Shown here piece by piece: positions 63,108-64,000 of a DNA stretch of 64,000 bases. Below the pieces are notes generated by a model that saw only the letters and a program-made list of their open reading frames with translations, made no database searches and was not told where the DNA came from. The stretch spans positions 310,001 to 374,000 of the forward strand of contig OY762943.1 in the NCBI GenBank assembly GCA_963667145.1. The letters are read 5' to 3'. This stretch comes from G963667145 sp963667145. Lineage in GTDB: Bacteria > Cloacimonadota > Cloacimonadia > G963667145. Made by a program: the position numbers and the translations under genes. Position 1 is the stretch's first letter, and the number at the start of each line of letters is the position of its first letter.

Positions 63108-64000
63108 ATGAAATATATTGAAATTACACCCGAAAATTTTTGGGAATATCTAGAAAAACTGTCGGTAAAATTAGATTTAGATTTAATAAAAAAAGCTATA
63201 GATTTCGGCACAAAAGCTCACGAAGGTCAAAAGAGAAGCTCGGGCGAGGAGTACATCATTCATCCCCTGAACACAGCCTACGTCCTTGCTGAACTCAATA
63301 TGGACACCTCTGTGATTATCGCCGGCATCTTGCACGACGTCATCGAAGACACCAAATACGATTTTGCGGACATAAAAGATATTTTCGGAGAAAGAGTTGC
63401 TACTTTGGTGGAAGGGGTTACCAAAATTTCCGATCTCCACTTCAAAGATTTTTCTCAGATGGAAAAGCAAGCGGAAAACTTCCGTAAGTTACTGATTTCC
63501 ATCACAAAAGACATCAGAGTTATTTTGATAAAATTAGCCGATCGTCTGCACAATATTCGCACCATCAAATATTTGCCCGAAGCCAAACAGAAAAAAATAG
63601 CTCGCTCTACCCTATCCATCTACGCTCCTTTGGCAAATAGATTTGGCTTGTCCTCCATAAAAAACGAATTGGAAGACCGTTGCCTAAAGATTTTGCATCC
63701 CAAAGCCTACAAAAGAATCGCAAACTTGGTGCAACTGAAAAAAGAGCAAAGAGACAAATTTTTGAACGACGTCGTTTGCACCCAAATAAAAGACCAATTG
63801 ACCAAATACAAAATAGAAGCTAAGGTGCTTGCTCGGAGCAAACATTTTTACAGCATTTTTCGGAAACACAACGTCAGAGGTGTTCCCTACGAAGAAATTT
63901 TGGATTTGAATGCGATAAGAATTTTGGTGAATAGTTACGAAGATTGCTACTACGCTTTCGGTGCTTTGCATGCGGTTTACAAGCCTCTTAACAAAGTCAA
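63108..64000 (+). CDS. spoT: Bifunctional Rel/SpoT (p)ppGpp enzyme, 3' end outside window
   Basis: The ATG at 63108 directly follows the radical SAM stop and the frame is open to the window edge (297 codons). The N-terminal hydrolase domain is intact: IIHPLNTAYVL with its His, ILHDVIEDT near residue 73 (HD and ED), and KLADRLHNIRT near 141. The synthetase domain begins near 245, with ARSKHFYSIFRK and DLNAIRILV. The ED pair suggests active ppGpp hydrolysis, as in Rel/SpoT. The rest of the synthetase, TGS and ACT domains would lie beyond base 64000. Whether to call it rel or spoT needs the missing part. Confidence 0.93.
   Translation, partial: MKYIEITPENFWEYLEKLSVKLDLDLIKKAIDFGTKAHEGQKRSSGEEYIIHPLNTAYVLAELNMDTSVIIAGILHDVIEDTKYDFADIKDIFGERVATLVEGVTKISDLHFKDFSQMEKQAENFRKLLISITKDIRVILIKLADRLHNIRTIKYLPEAKQKKIARSTLSIYAPLANRFGLSSIKNELEDRCLKILHPKAYKRIANLVQLKKEQRDKFLNDVVCTQIKDQLTKYKIEAKVLARSKHFYSIFRKHNVRGVPYEEILDLNAIRILVNSYEDCYYAFGALHAVYKPLNKV

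Noticed and set aside
1..64000. CRISPR arrays and tRNA or rRNA genes
   Set aside because: I saw no regularly spaced direct repeats and no cloverleaf-like or rRNA-like sequence in the gaps. Nearly all gaps are under 250 bases. A covariance-model scan would be needed to exclude short RNAs fully.

Overview
The window looks like a chromosomal stretch of a low-GC, Gram-negative-type (diderm), probably anaerobic bacterium. Diderm signs are an MlaE-type lipid-transport permease, a LolC/E-like permease, a class A PBP, two probable lipoproteins and an AsmA-like envelope protein of the TIGR03545 type. Cell wall precursors appear to be the meso-diaminopimelate type: dapF and lysA are both present, and the MurE half of the MurE-MurF fusion keeps the Arg of the DNxR motif. 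There is no rRNA or tRNA gene to fix the taxonomy. An FCB-like lineage (for example Cloacimonadota or Fibrobacterota relatives) is only a guess from gene content. Almost all of the sequence is coding, with genes packed into long operons that often overlap by 1 to 20 bases.

Layout. 1-2841: a RecB/AddA-type helicase-nuclease cut by the window edge, converging on an M50 metalloprotease (2843-3454). 3706-11038: a plus-strand run of a GcvH-like protein, guanylate kinase, a probable omega subunit, type 4 uracil-DNA glycosylase, DnaB, MlaE, a solute-binding-like lipoprotein, YbaB, a TlpA-like thioredoxin lipoprotein, a 42-residue CXXC mini-protein and a polytopic 4Fe-4S protein. Then come EF-G (11117-13195, with a clear terminator) and a convergent HD-domain protein. 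13868-15202 is a decayed IS256-family element with recognisable inverted repeats. Next to it is a very AT-rich RelA/SpoT-type alarmone synthetase (15289-16362). 16405-27779 is a minus-strand run: yicC, rnr, TIGR03545-like, TPR protein, dnaG, UPF0316, LolC/E-like, psd, lysA. 28044-31642 is a riboflavin operon (ribD, ribE, ribBA, ribH) behind an FMN riboswitch and terminator.

31639-51522 is a long minus-strand envelope and division block. It starts at mraZ and runs rsmH, ftsL-like, ftsI, a murE-murF fusion, mraY, murD, ftsW, murG. It continues with a uridine-kinase-like gene, nusB, glyQ, a secreted unknown, a Gx-type transporter, PBP1A, PhoH/PIN and alanine racemase. A plus-strand, GC-richer amidohydrolase (51690-53096) separates this block from murA, trmL, a NuoF-like flavin-loop-deficient protein, proS, lepB, threonine synthase and a small membrane protein (53142-60188). 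60303-64000 is a tightly coupled plus-strand set: dapF, a family 2 glycosyltransferase, a radical SAM protein and a bifunctional-type Rel/SpoT that runs off the end.

The most unusual points are these: a GcvH homologue with Asp at the lipoyl-lysine position; a NuoF homologue that has lost its FMN/NADH loops but kept its iron-sulfur cysteines; the thioredoxin, CXXC mini-protein and 4Fe-4S redox cassette; the AT-rich alarmone synthetase beside the IS remnant; and the MurE-MurF fusion. No CRISPR array, prophage or complete defence island was seen.
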